Assembly: GCA_000727475.1 (NCBI GenBank)
Contig: KL647293.1
Coordinates: 62,001-126,000 of the forward strand
Length of the DNA: 64,000 nt
Reading direction: 5' to 3'
From: Sarcocystis neurona
Taxonomy: Eukaryota > Apicomplexa > Conoidasida > Eucoccidiorida > Sarcocystidae
Shown piece after piece: positions 1-12,487 of the stretch. A program made the position numbers and the translations under genes. The notes under the pieces are model-generated. The model was given only the letters and a program-made list of their open reading frames with translations, was not told the origin of the DNA and ran no database searches. Position 1 is the stretch's first letter; each line of letters opens with the position of its first letter.

Positions 1-570
1 ATTTCGTGTGGACGTCACAAATAAACTTTGATCTGAAGAAATGCGTTGAGTTGTCTGCGAGCCTTTGCTAGTACGGAGCATTCTGCGACGACTTCTGCGG
101 CTGAGTTGCTGTGAACGCACCAAGAAAGGCAAAATTACAAATGAACCACAAATCTGCAACCAATCTGAGTGGTCGCCTGGCGAGAACACACTGCTTATGG
201 GAAGGTCGAATAGGACGGCAAACTGTATCGTTCAGTTTGGTAAAGTGGGCACCTGAACAGTGACCAGTTTGATTACATCAGAAGCACAGCACCTCAGTGC
301 CACAAGGCACTTGCGCATTTGCGTATCACGCAGAAATACACTAGTTGGGCGAGCAGCAGCAGGCACAGTAGCAAGACAGCGCACTTTTCATCGTTTTAAA
401 TGGGGTCATCATCTGAACATCTCTGGTGGAAAGCCACCAAAAAGTACAGGAAGTCTTTGAAAGTGGACCCACCTGCCATCATCAGCCAAGCTCATATATC
501 AGAGTGCTAGCGCAGAAAGAATGCCACAACCGTACTGCCTGGCCACCCCGCCAATACGGAAATAAGCCGC

Positions 571-1122
571 ATGCAACATGAAGACACGCCCACCGTGTGC
601 TGCTCCTTCTCACCGTCTATTCTCTGGTGCAATGAATACTGGTGCAACACTCGCAGGTGTGCCTGTGAAAAAGAAGGCGTGAGCATCGGCTTATCTCAAA
701 GTAGATACCAAACTGCGTACCCAGGCACGCCTTCAGCAGCAGCTGTTGCAAAGAACGCTGGCGAAGACACCTTCCGCACTCACTGCGGCGCATGCGTGCT
801 TGTGGGTGCCACAATACCCGCGACCCACCATTCGCCACTCCCAAATGTTTGCATGTCGTTCATTTCCTCTCCGTTTACCCTCAGCTGCCTATACAGTGAC
901 GTGTCGTTCTGCAAATTGACTACTATATACGATCTTCTGTGTACGTCTGCGTGGCTCTGCGGTGTACTGCTTCGAGAACAGTTCGTCCGGTTAGATAAAT
1001 CTGAGTTGAGAACCAAAGTCAGCGGTATCGACCGTGTTCCACTAACAACCGTGTACTACTGTTGCAAATATTCAAGTCGGCTAACGGAGAGAAAGTGCTC
1101 GCACTGCATCACACGCGTATGA
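571..1122 (+). CDS. Possible hypothetical ORF, 183 aa
   Basis: This is the longest ATG-initiated open frame in the first 2.9 kb. The product would be Cys-rich (many Cys in residues 10-35 and again near the C-terminus) and has no domain I recognise. There is no splice-site or homology support. The surrounding DNA lacks the CAG/CTG tracts of the gene-rich part of the window. It could be an exon, a decayed gene or chance. The rest of 1-2900 contains no gene I can support. Confidence 0.2.
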   Translation: MQHEDTPTVCCSFSPSILWCNEYWCNTRRCACEKEGVSIGLSQSRYQTAYPGTPSAAAVAKNAGEDTFRTHCGACVLVGATIPATHHSPLPNVCMSFISSPFTLSCLYSDVSFCKLTTIYDLLCTSAWLCGVLLREQFVRLDKSELRTKVSGIDRVPLTTVYYCCKYSSRLTERKCSHCITRV

Positions 1123-1566
1123 GTGCGTTCGTGAAGCAACTTCGTTCTGATAATTTGAATCGCATGTCCGAATTTGTTCCCTTTTCCGGCTGTCCAAAGT
1201 GCATGTGGTCGTTTTCAAAACAAAACACCCAGACATCAACGTGTTTGCATTTCACATAGGTACCAAGGGTTTATACGTTCCTTTCCGCGTAATACTGTGT
1301 ACACATGTGTCTACGTACGCACAGGATTTGATGTAAATAAATCCCTTTCTAATATGACACTGGATACCTCCGCAGCAAACCAGGATCACATCTGTCTACG
1401 TGTATCAGTTATGTACACAGGGGTAATAGTAGATGTCGCTTGCCCTCTGATACGATAGAGTCTGCTGACGCAGCGAACCCGCCATGTAGGACTCGCGAAC
1501 CCGCCGAGTGCTGCCACCGGTGATACGAGAAACAGGATTTCTTCCTGGTGCAGCTCTTCAAGATAT

Positions 1567-1762
1567 TTCTCTCTCTCTCTCTATATATATATATGACGCC
1601 AGTTCAACGTGGATAAATTCGGTGTGCTCTTTCTAAGACAGGAGAAGAAGAAATCAGTGACCAACGTAGGAAAGATGCACACACGAAACAGATTCCGTGT
1701 CTGATGCAGTATCAGATACGCACACTTGCACACACGTACATACACATATATACATATATATG
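1567..1762. repeat. TC/TA and ACA-TA microsatellites
   Basis: A (TC)n tract runs into (TA)n at 1567-1594, and a degenerate CACA/TATA tract lies at 1730-1762. These are simple-sequence repeats with no evident function. Confidence 0.7.
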
Positions 1763-3533
1763 CACTTCAATCTTCTAAATATATGTGGATTAGTCCCGGT
1801 GTAAGATCAGATTTTTTTCACGGGCCAACCACTTTTATGTGAAGTCGTCTGAAGCCTAGTTGTCCGGCGTGCTCGAGCCCCGTGTCAGCTTCGGCGACGA
1901 CCCGCTATCCTTCTTCCAGCAGCCCTTTATGGGAGTGTTGAACACGCATTCCACACCGCAGTTGCTTGTGGCTCATTTTTTATCTTTTTGCGTCGCGCGT
2001 TTGCACACTGCGCCCTCTTCCGGTTTCTTGACGCGTGGAATTTTTATTGCCTTTTCAGGACTTTGTCCGAGTTGACTTTCTTTGCCTCGTCCGCCGCCAC
2101 GCTGGGCCCTTCCTGATCTCTTCTTCCCTCTCCCCTGGTTGCACACAACGCAGCTACATTTCGTCTGGTTTTTCCTGCATGTGGCGTCGTGTACACGTCC
2201 GCTCCGTCCACAAGTTGCACCGGCGACCTATCTCCATCTTCCCCTTCTGCTACGTGTCTGCGTCGCTGCAAGGATGCAGCCAGCAGCGGCCTTCTGCAGA
2301 AGACGGTGAGTTTGTACCCCGCGGCTGACGCGAAGGAATGCTGCAGCAGCAACAACCTCTAGGCTTTCTTTCCACACGATTAAGCTGTTGAGATACACAC
2401 AAAAGAGAGGCGTAAGAGGTTCAATCTCCGAAAAAGAGGTAGGCAAGCGGGTGCAAAGATTTACAGGTGATAACGCCTGCAGACCACACATATAAGTGTA
2501 CACATAGCGCGCGGTAAATCCATGCGCTTAACCCTACTGAGCGCGAAGAAGGAGCCAGTTCATCCTGGAAATAAACAAAAAGTACGCAGAAACGTTGAAG
2601 AGAGATGTCGACGGGTTATTCCAGTACGAATCCGTTCGTGACGTTTTGTCGACGGAGTTGAGAGGTCCCTCCGCTCAGAGAGCTCGTTCCCCCTGTGTCT
2701 CCGCAGATAAGACGGAGAAGAGAATTTATCTGACGCAGTATATCGATGTGTGTCTGCATATCTACATACAGCCGAAGAAGTGTGTTCATACGTGTGTGTA
2801 TATGCATCAGCAGAAGAGGGGGAAGATGTAGGCAGCGCGGAGAGGCGTTCAGAAGCAGTGTGTTAAACTTCTTGTGCAGCGTGAGCTTTACTTTCCTGCT
2901 CGCCGGGTGATGATGCGCGGTAGAGATGTGCCCATGCGCCCACGTTTCTTTCCGCCGAGAGCAGGGTGGTGTCGGTGGCGACGCGCCATGAAAGCACCCG
3001 CCACTGTTGGTCGACGCAGCGTCTTGAGCAGCAGCGCCATACAGTGGATAAGGCGCACGCGAGCGGCGCAGAAGCAGCCAGATTCTTGTTACATTAAGAG
3101 AGCTGCTGCTGCTGCTGAAGCAGCGTGCGGCCTCGACGGGTGGTGCTGCTGCAGTGTTCCGCCCTGTGTAACACGTGGACTCTGCATGTCGATAAATCGG
3201 CGCGGCGGTTCCTTAGACGCGTTGCTGCTGACAGGGCTGCCGCCTGCAGAAATTTCCAAAGCACTAGCAGGAGAGCAGCACCATCAGGAGAGCAGCATCA
3301 GCAGGAGTGCAACACCAGCAGCAGATGGATGGGTCCTTGTGTTGTCTCGGCGCTGCTGCGCTGGCCTGGTTTTGGCAGCAGTGGCGGCAGAGGCAGCAGG
3401 AGCACTAACCGCACGTCGGGGGGGGTGAACGTACGACGTGCGGCCGTGGGGCAGCCCGTAGGGCAGCCGCCCACAACGGTTTTCTTGCTTGCCTCCACGT
3501 GTGGGACGCGCAGCCACGCTGAGCCGGCACCGG

Positions 3534-6500
3534 ATGGTGAGCTGCCGTTGCATCTTGGCTTCTTTTTGGTGGGATGTTGCTGTGCGCAGGGTCTGCTACT
3601 ACGGCGGCAGCTTCGATCCCCCTACATACGGCCACATGATTGCCGCGGCCGCGGTTGCTGCGTGTGGCGCTGCCGATGAAGTGTGGATAAGCCCCTGCGG
3701 TGGAGAAGCTGCTTCGACGGCCGCCACTCCTGCAGACTCTCCGCGTCCTCTGTCAACGGCGGGTTGTCCGACTACTGCCGACGCCGCTGCGGCCGCTGCT
3801 GGAGCGGCGCCTGCTGCTGCTGCAGCAGCGCTGAATGGAGACGTCAGCACCAGCTGCAGCACCCTCGCAGACGAAGGAGAAACGCATGCGGACGCGCTCA
3901 CAAATCCACTCTTTCGGCCGGACAAAAAAGTCAAATCTTCTCCCCAGGCACGACTGGCCATGACGCAACTTGCTGTCAGTCACTTCTTCGGCCCTGCAGA
4001 CACAAGGCGCGTTCCTATTAAGGTACGGCGTCTGCTTCGGCTGCAGTCTCTACATCTGTGTAGTGGCACGTGCATATACATACATGTACACGAAAACATA
4101 GACGTAGAAACATGTGCATTGATACATGCGCACACATATGCATACATACGTATACATACATATATACATACATACATACATGTACGTAGATGCATACATA
4201 CTCACATACACGTACATACATACATTCCTATACATGCGCATGTATGTCTCACTTATACATACATACGTGTACGTCTATACGTATACATACATATGCGTAC
4301 AGCCGCACGTATACGTCCATATATGCATCCATACATACACGTCCGTACATACACGTACATCCGTATACCGTATACCCACGTACGTATACACACATATATA
4401 TACATACCTATGATGTGAACATCCATATGTATCCATGCGTACACATATACATCCATACGTACACGGACGTACGTACACACACACACACGTATACATATCC
4501 ACACACACACACACATCCGTGCACACGTGCATACATTTTAGGCGGACGAATGCTCGACACATACGTGCGGAAGTCTTATATGTCTCCATACATCCATATA
4601 TGGTGTACGTGTAAGTGTGCGACTTTTTTATATACATAGGGGTGTGCTTTCTTGAGCCATTTCTGCATCTGTTCACATGTTGGCACACGTACCTACGTAC
4701 ATCTGTAAGTGTAGACCTCTGTGTCCACAGATGTGGAGAGTCTCTGCCCAGTGGAATTTGAACATTCGTCTGTTTCTGCTGGCATAGCGTCTACCCAGCA
4801 GCAGGGCGGGTGTCTCTGTGTGTGTACGCCAAGAAAGAGAGACGCGAAAGGTGAGTGAGAAACTCGCAAGAGGGAGACTGCTCGTGCATATATATATATG
4901 TGTATACACATATGTCTATACGTATTGATTCTTGGGCGTATGCACGTCTATACGCAGTGTCTTTATACGTCACGTAAGCAGAAATCCACACGTATTCCTA
5001 GACGGTAGACAGAGACTACCTTTACGTATATATATCTATCTATATTCATTCCTAAGCGTACACACGTGCATACGCGGTATTTTCAGTAGGGAGATACCTT
5101 GACGGGAGACACAGACTCCCTTCAAGTATATATGTCTGGACTGACTCTCAAGCGTGTGTACGTCTATACGCAGTCTTTTTATATCCCACCTACGTAGGTA
5201 TATACGTAGACCTGCAGTGGTATGTGTATGCATGCGTGTGTGTGTGTGTGTACGTACACTGCGATCCACCATACGTCTATGTGTGGATTCGCAGAGAGCA
5301 AGAGAGGTAGGGCTACATCTGTGGATACGCCTGGATTTCTATATTTGGGCGTATCTACCCCAGCCGTACACACTCCCGTGGAACGGAGAGAAGTGGACGA
5401 CGCACGCAGACGGGTCCACATGCAGCGTGTGCGCCGGTCCTTCCGCGCAAGTGCTGCCTTTCTTTGAGGAGTGAATGCGAGGCCTGTGTGCGTTTTTTAC
5501 GAAGGACAGACAGACATAGTATCACGCAGGGCGCGGAAGGCAAGCAGCACGAGACGCGGGGAACTAGCCAATGCAGACACACACACACACACATACAAAC
5601 GTACAGAGAGAAAAAGGAGACACGGGTGCAACAACACTACGACAGCAGAAAACAGACGTAGTTCTTCTGCGCGGCAAATTCGTAACTGCGTGGCTCGTCC
5701 AAACACTTCCAAACGAAACTTATAATATATGTAAGTATTTACATGTCTGTATATGTGTAGGTGTTCAGATGTGTATGTGTGTACATGCAGATGTGTGTAT
5801 GTGTGCTGCTACGTCTGTGTACCCGGACATGGGCATATACAGAGAGGGCTACACGTAGGGATCTCTGTTCGCGACTCGTCAGCTATTTCTCACTTGTCCT
5901 TTTCTTACGCTTGCTGTCTCTGGTTGAACGAACGGGCGTCTGCCGTACCACACCTGCTGTTTCGTTTGTCGCGCTCGTGTTTCACTTTCTTCTCGGACGT
6001 GTGGCTGCTGCTCGCGCGCGACAGGTGCTCGGCAGGGAGGCGACGACTCGGGGCTACACGCCGACGTTGAAGCTGCTGCAGCAGCTGGCAGCAGAGGAGG
6101 AAGAGCAGCAGCAGCGGCGACAACCGCACTCCCAGCCAGATTCACAAACCGAATTTCTTATTCTCGTCGGAGAGGACGTGGTCCCTGACCTGCCGCACTG
6201 GTAAAACGAGACCTTTTTGCTGTTCGTCTTGCCTGCCAGCACAACATAGATACAGGCGCACAGGGGGACACACACACACACACACAGTGTCTATATATTT
6301 GTGTGTACATGTGTGCATCGCTATGTCTGTTCACGTACAGTCGCAGAGAGAGGAGGGCGCGCACCTGTTCTCCCACGCCGACACCAGGACCATACATGCA
6401 TGCCACAGATATGTGTATGTTGTGTTGCACGTTGCTACTTTTACGTTTCTCTCTGTTTACTTGGGCATCGCGTCCTCCGCGCGCACTATCCGGATTGACG

Positions 6501-9500
6501 ATCTCCCGTGTCGATCTGCGAAGTATAATACACCAGGCCGTGCTGCGCCTACCTTGTGTCTGTGCTGCTTCCTCTTTGTGAAGTCTTTTTTTCCCAGAAA
6601 CGATGAAAAACTGCTGCTTACGTATGCAGACGAACTGTAGATGTAGACGTCTGCCCACACCTATGTGTGTGCACGTATATATGTCTATCTGCATATGTAC
6701 CAAGACAATGATAGCAACTGCGTATGTGTACGCATACTCGTTGCCCAGTTTCCTGCTGGAAAACTCGTGACGGTACCCTTCGTGACTGTCGGTCAATCCT
6801 AGGCCGCACAGCTGTACACAGGGAAGATGCCAAACCTCTACAAAGCACATATATACATATATATGAGGAAAAATGCCCAATCTCTACAAAGGACCTACAT
6901 ATATACATATGTATATGTATATATATATATATATCTATGAGGGAAGGTGTCGCACTTTTGAAAAGCACCTACACATATGTATGACGGAACATGTACCACT
7001 TCTAGAAAGCATCTGTAGGTCTGTATATATATATATGTACTTATAGGAGCAAAAATGTCGAACCTCTACAAATGGACCACCATAGATATATATGTATATA
7101 TATAGAGAGAGAGAGGGGAAGAGTGGCATACTGAAGGCTTGAGTGTCTAGCACATTTTTAGAGGAAGTCGGGCGAGCGAACAACGCATGAAACTCGGCCA
7201 ACACACAAACAGATAACCACGTGTGTGATCGTATACAAGGAACACGTCTGTTACGTCGTTTTCGTAGCGAAGGGTGATATTGTACGCATCATCACAGGCT
7301 GCAGAGAATACCAACGTGCACGTATACGTTTCTTTTGTCAGAGAGAGAGAGGGTATGGGGAATTTACTATTCAAGACAAGTCAGCTGAAGACTGGAAGGA
7401 CGAGGAGGATGCTACAGAGAGACAGTACATTTACGCAGATAAACACAGACATATATATATGTATGTGTGTGGTAGAATTTCCAGTTCTCTCTCCTTGTCG
7501 GCATCATCGCAGTTTATCCGTCACCTCATGTTGTTGAATTTGATATGTTACCTGCTGTACGTGGGGTCGCATGTAACAGCCGTACGAAGGAAATAAACTT
7601 CTTAATGACAGGGGATCGTGGGGCTCGTGGGGCTCTGTTATATATTTCTCTACGATTTTCTGTGTATTCTGCGGTCAGCCTAGGTAGACTGACACCTACG
7701 TCGGTGAATCTAACTGCAGTCCACTACCTACGTACATATGTATATATATGAAGAGGTGTGGAGTTCTGCGCGCGCACACAGCATGGTGTATTTTTCCATC
7801 TCCGTCTTTCGAGGACAGAGGTCCGTCTATCTTTTTCTCCATTCTTTGTTCTTCTCTATTTTATTCAGGCATGGAGGGGAAAAGTTGATGAAGAATTATT
7901 CTTTTCTTATTCTTCCGCGCAGCTCCCCGCAGCACCACCTGCCGCAGCTGCTGCCGCACGCGCTCTCCTGCAATTCGCGCTCAAACGACTCCTCACAGAA
8001 GCCCGGTAAAGTTCGCTCTTGGGTGCTGCTGCAGTGCGTCTGTACAGGCCTTCCTTACTGCTAACTTCAGAGCCACACGCTCTCCTCCATGCAGGCTTGC
8101 GCACCTTTTGATGTTTGGGCTGCCTGCGACTTCGGCTGCTGCTGCTGCTTCGGCTGCCGCTGCTGCTGCCTTTTCTGCTGCTGCTGCTGCTGCCTCCTCT
8201 GCTGCTGCTTCCTCTGCTGCACTTTTGGCTGCCGCCGCCTGGGCTGCTGCTGCTGCTTCGGCTAGCTGCTGCCTCTGCGGCTATATTGTTTCTGCTGCCC
8301 TGGCGTCGGCGACTCTTGCTTATGCCGTTGCTACTGCTACAGCGGTTGTTGCTGCTCTGGTTGCTGCTCTGGCTGTTGCAGCTGCTCCGTCTGTTGCTGC
8401 TCTAAGTTGTGCTGACTTCACAGTAGATGCTTCGGCTGCCGCTTTGTCGGCTGCTTGCTCGCTCTCCTGCTTCTGGCCTCCACTGTCCCCGCGCTTGTGC
8501 TGCTGCTCCCACTTTTGCTGCTGCTGCTGCCCGCACTGCTGCCGCTGCTGCTTCGGTTGCTGCTGCTTTGGCCGTTGCAACATCTGCTGTGCGTCTCAGC
8601 AAAGACATATATGTATGTACATAGAGATAGTTCTGCTTGTGTATGCAAGCGTCTTTGTGAATTGATCTACGTGCGCGTGTGCGTACGAGCAGGCACTCGT
8701 GAGTCTCTGGCCGAGCCTGTATAAATACGTGTATATAGGTCTTGGTCGGGTATGGGCATCCGTCCGCATGTGCGTGTGTAGAGGTGCATGCGCGCAGGTA
8801 CGTGTCTGTGTATGTTATCTGGAGAGGTCGACGTACTTGTATGAATATTCGTGCCTGGATATATGCATATATATATATATATATGCAAGCATACTTGGAC
8901 GCATGTGTACAGGCGTGGGTTCGTAACTTTCCGGGGGTTTGCACAAGAGTACTAAGAGTTTATCTCTGTCACGCGCTGTATGAAGTGATGGGAACATGTG
9001 TGTATATGTGTGTGGATGGCGTATTTCTCTCCTCTATATGAGAAGCTTTGATAATGTATGTCCACCTAGGCATTTATGGCTTGTAGGGGCTCCTCTACGT
9101 AGAAACGATACACCAGTCAAAGCAGGTCCTTGACGTTTGTTCGCCTGCATAGGTGTAACATTGTATATACGCATCTGCAGGGGCGGCGACGTTGCAATGG
9201 GAGGACGTAAAGCCTCCGGCTCTTGTTACGACTCTATACACACATGTATGTCTCCATGCACACGTGCTTACTTCAGTACATAAATATGTAAATACATGCC
9301 TCCATGCGTGTGTACTATATATATATATGCATGCCTCCGTGCTTATGTGCTTACTTCATATATATATATATACCTCTGTGCATATGTGCTTACTTCATAT
9401 ATATATATATATGTGCGTCTGTGCATATGTGCTTTCTTCATGTATACATATTTCTATCTGCCTCCACGCACGTGTGCTCCCTCCATATATACATACAAGT

Positions 9501-11127
9501 ATGCCTCTATGAGTATGTGCTTTGATCATGTATCTGTATCTATACATACGTGCCGCCACGCGTGTGTGCTTACTGCATATATATATATATATATGTATGC
9601 CTCCATGCGTACGCGCTTTATGAAGGCACGTGTGTGGTGGGGGGGGGGGTCCATATGTACGTGGCGGTGTGCACGGACGTCGGGTGCGTGTAAATGATGC
9701 ACGCGTTTCTAGAGAGAGCGCGTCTGCACGCGTGAGGGTACACACGTGCGTGACTGCTGCCATTGCTGCAGGTGACGCAGCGTCTGGGCCGGCACCTACA
9801 GCCTCGTCGTCCGCAGCAGCCGCTGGAGCAGCACCGGGATCCCCTCCAGCAGCAGCGATACCCACGGAGACAGCAGCAGCAGTTTTGCGCGCCTCCGCAG
9901 CAGCGGGAGAACTGAAGGAACGGGTGGCCGCGGTTTTGCAGCGGGTGCGGCGATACGCGTACGTGGAGCAGCTCTGCCTTGAGCGGGGAGTGCCGTACTT
10001 CCACTGGCCCTGCTCTTCGACGTTTGCCCGGCGGGTGCTGCTGCACGTTCGTTCTGATCCTGTTGCGGTAAGTCGACTTCCTCTGCGCAGCAGGAGCGCA
10101 GGTGGTTCACCCATATGGCGTGTTACTTCTCCGTACCTGCGCATCACCTTCTGTAGGTAGTGGATCGGTGATAGGTGCATGCCTACTGCACTCCACGAAC
10201 TGCTGCGTGTCTTCTCTTGCCTTCCTGACCTGCCTGCTGAAGCAAGTGGCAGAGACTGAGAGCGAGAGATTGATGTAGGCGCTCTGCAAAGTGGGTCACT
10301 GTCGCACTGCAGAGGCTGTCGACGCGCGTGTAGGAGGTGACTGGACGGTTGCCCCGCCGCAACAGCGAGGAACTAACTGCACACGTGCAAGCACGCGTAG
10401 AAAGCCGTTCTCTGATTTCTCCCCACGAATGAGTGCTACTCCACGACGACGTGTCTTCTCGAGAGGAGTATGTACATATAAGAGTGGATACACCTGTTCA
10501 CATGTATATACATATATATATTCCTTCCGGTTCTATCTTTGGAGTCAAGAGAAAGGTCGAATTTTGCACGTGCTGATATTCTTTGCGTGGACACTTGTTT
10601 TGCGACTGGGAAGCCAATTTACTGTGGGTACAACATGCGTGTGTGTGTGTATGCGCATTTCCAAACATATATATATATATATATATTCACGTAAATATAC
10701 GTTCGTACTGCATATATATACATATATATATGTGAAATTTATATGTATGCAATTCCACACATACGCGTTTACATGTATATTGCTGTATGCACGCGCATGT
10801 AAATATATATATATATATATATGTGGCTGTTCGTGCGCCTTTGTTCTCTGTAGATATACACATGTTTATACATTTGTGTGTTTTTAATAGTATATTACCG
10901 ATACATACGTACGTGCATGTGTGCGTCTCCATACACATATATGTGTGTGCATGTACAATTGCACAGGAGTTACACTTTTGTTATGTTGTACGCGTTAGTG
11001 AGTTTCCTCATCACCGTTTTCATCGCAGGTTTTCTTTCTGTCCGCTCCGCAGGCACGAGAAGCCGTTAGTTTGGTGTCACCGCCTGTCTTGGCGTATATC
11101 GAGGAGCACGGCTTGTATAGAGAGTAG
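3534..11127 (+). CDS. NMNAT: Nicotinamide/nicotinate mononucleotide adenylyltransferase, 5 exons
   Basis: The enzyme joins NMN or NaMN to ATP to give NAD or deamido-NAD, the last common step of NAD synthesis. Exons are 3534-4022, 6025-6200, 7869-8005, 9772-10067 and 11053-11127; all splice phases agree and give 390 aa. Visible motifs: GGSFDPPTYGHM (nucleotide-binding T/HxGH, residues 24-35); RPDKK...SSPQARLAM (substrate/ATP region); GYTPTL; FLILVGEDVVPDLPHW ending on the exon 2/3 junction; SFLILPR; SSTFARR (ISSTxxR signature, 349-355); and YIEEHGLY near the C-terminus. An Ala-rich insert of about 65 residues sits between strand 1 and the RPDKK motif, and a second opens exon 4. The start is unsure: residues 1-19 of this model read like a pyrimidine tract, so translation may begin in an upstream exon spliced at 3591 (see findings). 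Introns are 1.0-2.0 kb and full of simple repeats. Confidence 0.88.
4075..4520. repeat. (TACA/TACG)n microsatellite block
   Basis: About 440 bp of degenerate tetranucleotide TACA/TACG/TATA repeats, followed by (CA)n tracts, sit in NMNAT intron 1. The long open frames of Tyr, Ile, His and Thr across this block on both strands are products of the repeat, not genes. Confidence 0.9.
4920..5260 (+). repeat. Diverged ~100-120 bp repeat, three copies, in NMNAT intron 1
   Basis: Units begin near 4926, 5047 and 5143. Each holds an AAGCGTRYRCACGTCTATACGC-like core, followed by a stretch with a direct repeat of GGxAGACAxAGACTxCC in the first two units. Copies are clearly related but diverged, which suggests an old tandem duplication. 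Confidence 0.6.
6816..7110 (+). repeat. Diverged 45-75 bp tandem repeat in NMNAT intron 2
   Basis: Five related units carry a core like AAATGCCxAACCTCTACAAAG followed by a TA-rich spacer. Cores lie near 6826, 6870, 6943, 6987 and 7051. TA-tract length varies between units, so copies may differ between strains. Confidence 0.65.
8126..8590 (+). repeat. (CTG)n-rich tract in NMNAT intron 3
   Basis: Dense imperfect GCTGCT repeats on the sense strand of an intron. They create long Ala- and Leu-rich open frames on + and Gln/Ser/Ala-rich frames on -, all of which I read as shadows. The polarity is opposite to the exonic CAG tracts of the same gene. Confidence 0.8.
9230..9625 (+). repeat. ~40-50 bp minisatellite, about nine copies, in NMNAT intron 3
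   Basis: The repeating core is TGCCTCYATGCRYATGTGCT followed by TACTTCATATATATAT. Copies run from about 9246 to 9618 with variable TA length. It ends shortly before a G run (about 9637-9649) and the exon 4 acceptor at 9771. Confidence 0.75.
10650..10830. repeat. TA-rich microsatellites in NMNAT intron 4
   Basis: Three (TA)n blocks, at about 10668-10684, 10712-10732 and 10803-10822, are set in TG/CA-rich DNA. No coding signal is seen between exons 4 and 5. Confidence 0.7.
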
Positions 11128-11976
11128 TGCGCTCGGTGTGACACAGGCCGCGCAGCTGCTTCCAGTCACCGCAACTGTTGCTGCTTCCTTCACCGTAACT
11201 CTCGAGGAAGGAAGATCTCGGTTCTCCCGGAGAAATGTTTTTGATGTTGAGCCTGTAAAGCGCTCTCGTGAAAGTCGAGGCGTCCGATGCCTGGCTGTTG
11301 CGTCTTTGTTCCTCTGTCTTCTTGTAAAAGTGGGAGTCAGCGATAAACGCATCGACACAGATGCTCGAAGACGGCAACCCGCGGAGAAATGTAAAACACA
11401 CCGAGAAGGAGACACAATCGCGGCAGACCGAAGCAGCGTGCACGTGCGTCCGTAGACGTTCATAAATATGCAGACGAAAGGACACCACACACGTCTGCAG
11501 GAAACGTCTACGTGTGTGTATATACATATATGTGTACATGTATGTACACGTATGCATATACACGTACATGTAAACGATTGCGCAGACTCAAGGACTTTGG
11601 ATACAAGCGTTAGGCTGCTTGGTCGAAATATTTTTAGCGAGAGACATGGCACACACCGTTCAGGAAAAAGAATTACGAGGGCAAAGGAAAGTACGGGAGG
11701 AGAAAGAGTGACAACCTGAGGCAAACAAGTCACGCGGTTGATCAAAGATTGTTTCGGTTCGTGCTGCAGCGTCTGTACCGGGCGCGACCAAGTCAGCACC
11801 GTACAACAGTACGAGCAAATGCGTTGCATTACGAATCTGCAGCATAAAAGTCTGTATGTTCCACGGCAAAAAGTATTTCTTTCCCGAGGGATTCAAAATG
11901 CAAGTTTAGAATAATAGCAGGTGAAGCAGCTGTCCGCGCCCGTTAATGTATAAGTTGGAAGGCGCGTGACACATAT

Positions 11977-12402
11977 ATGTATTGGCGGGTAACGAGGCGG
12001 TTTCTTCCCCGCTCTGAAATTCCCTTTTTCTCTGAACGCCTCCCATTTGCTCTCAGCTACAAGTTATGCTGCAACTGCCAACGCTGTTTTATGGGGCGGT
12101 ACTGCTGTTACTGCTATGACTCCTACGACACCACTGTCGCTGGCCTATCGCACAGATATAAAACAGCCGTCGCAGCTCGTGTCACGGAGATAAGAGCGAC
12201 CTGCTGCACGAAAACGTGCGAGCCGTGGCCTGCGAAACTTTCCGTCTCCCTCCGAATCGACAGTGGAGAGGACACTTGCGAAGCGAGTGCATGGAGCGTG
12301 AAGCACTTCGAACGTATAACAAACGGAAGAACTCAGACACATCGGAAAGCAACAACAGGCGGACGCAGCACATGGATTTCCCAGTTAAAAGGGAGCAGGT
12401 AG
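11977..12402 (+). CDS. Possible hypothetical ORF, 141 aa
   Basis: ATG-initiated open frame 3' of NMNAT. The C-terminal two thirds have a balanced, protein-like composition with several Cys; no domain is recognised. It could be an exon of an unplaced gene, part of the NMNAT 3' UTR, or chance. Confidence 0.22.
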   Translation: MYWRVTRRFLPRSEIPFFSERLPFALSYKLCCNCQRCFMGRYCCYCYDSYDTTVAGLSHRYKTAVAARVTEIRATCCTKTCEPWPAKLSVSLRIDSGEDTCEASAWSVKHFERITNGRTQTHRKATTGGRSTWISQLKGSR

Positions 12403-12487
12403 CATGGCGGCCATAAGCAGCAGACGGAGATACCCGCAACACAGGTAGAGGCGGCTCAAAAAAGCATTAGAGAGCAGTAGCAGACAA

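Noticed and set aside
4018..4688. Several Tyr/Ile/His/Thr- and Val/Cys/Met-rich open frames on both strands
   Set aside because: Translations of the TACA/TACG microsatellite.
4731..4850. Possible extra NMNAT exon (reads VESLCPVEFEHSSV) between a CAG acceptor and a GTGAGT donor
   Set aside because: Direct splicing of 4022 to 6025 is in phase and gives the right family spacing (VPIK then VLGREATTRGYT); the extra piece fits no phase without an unlikely acceptor.
8108..8665. 185-codon open frame of mostly Ala, Ser, Cys and Leu
   Set aside because: It is a translation of the intronic CTG repeat, lies inside NMNAT intron 3, and has no splice or motif support.
9230..9625. Regularly spaced direct repeats that might suggest a CRISPR array
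   Set aside because: Eukaryotic intron context, variable TA spacers with no unique spacer sequence, and no cas genes.
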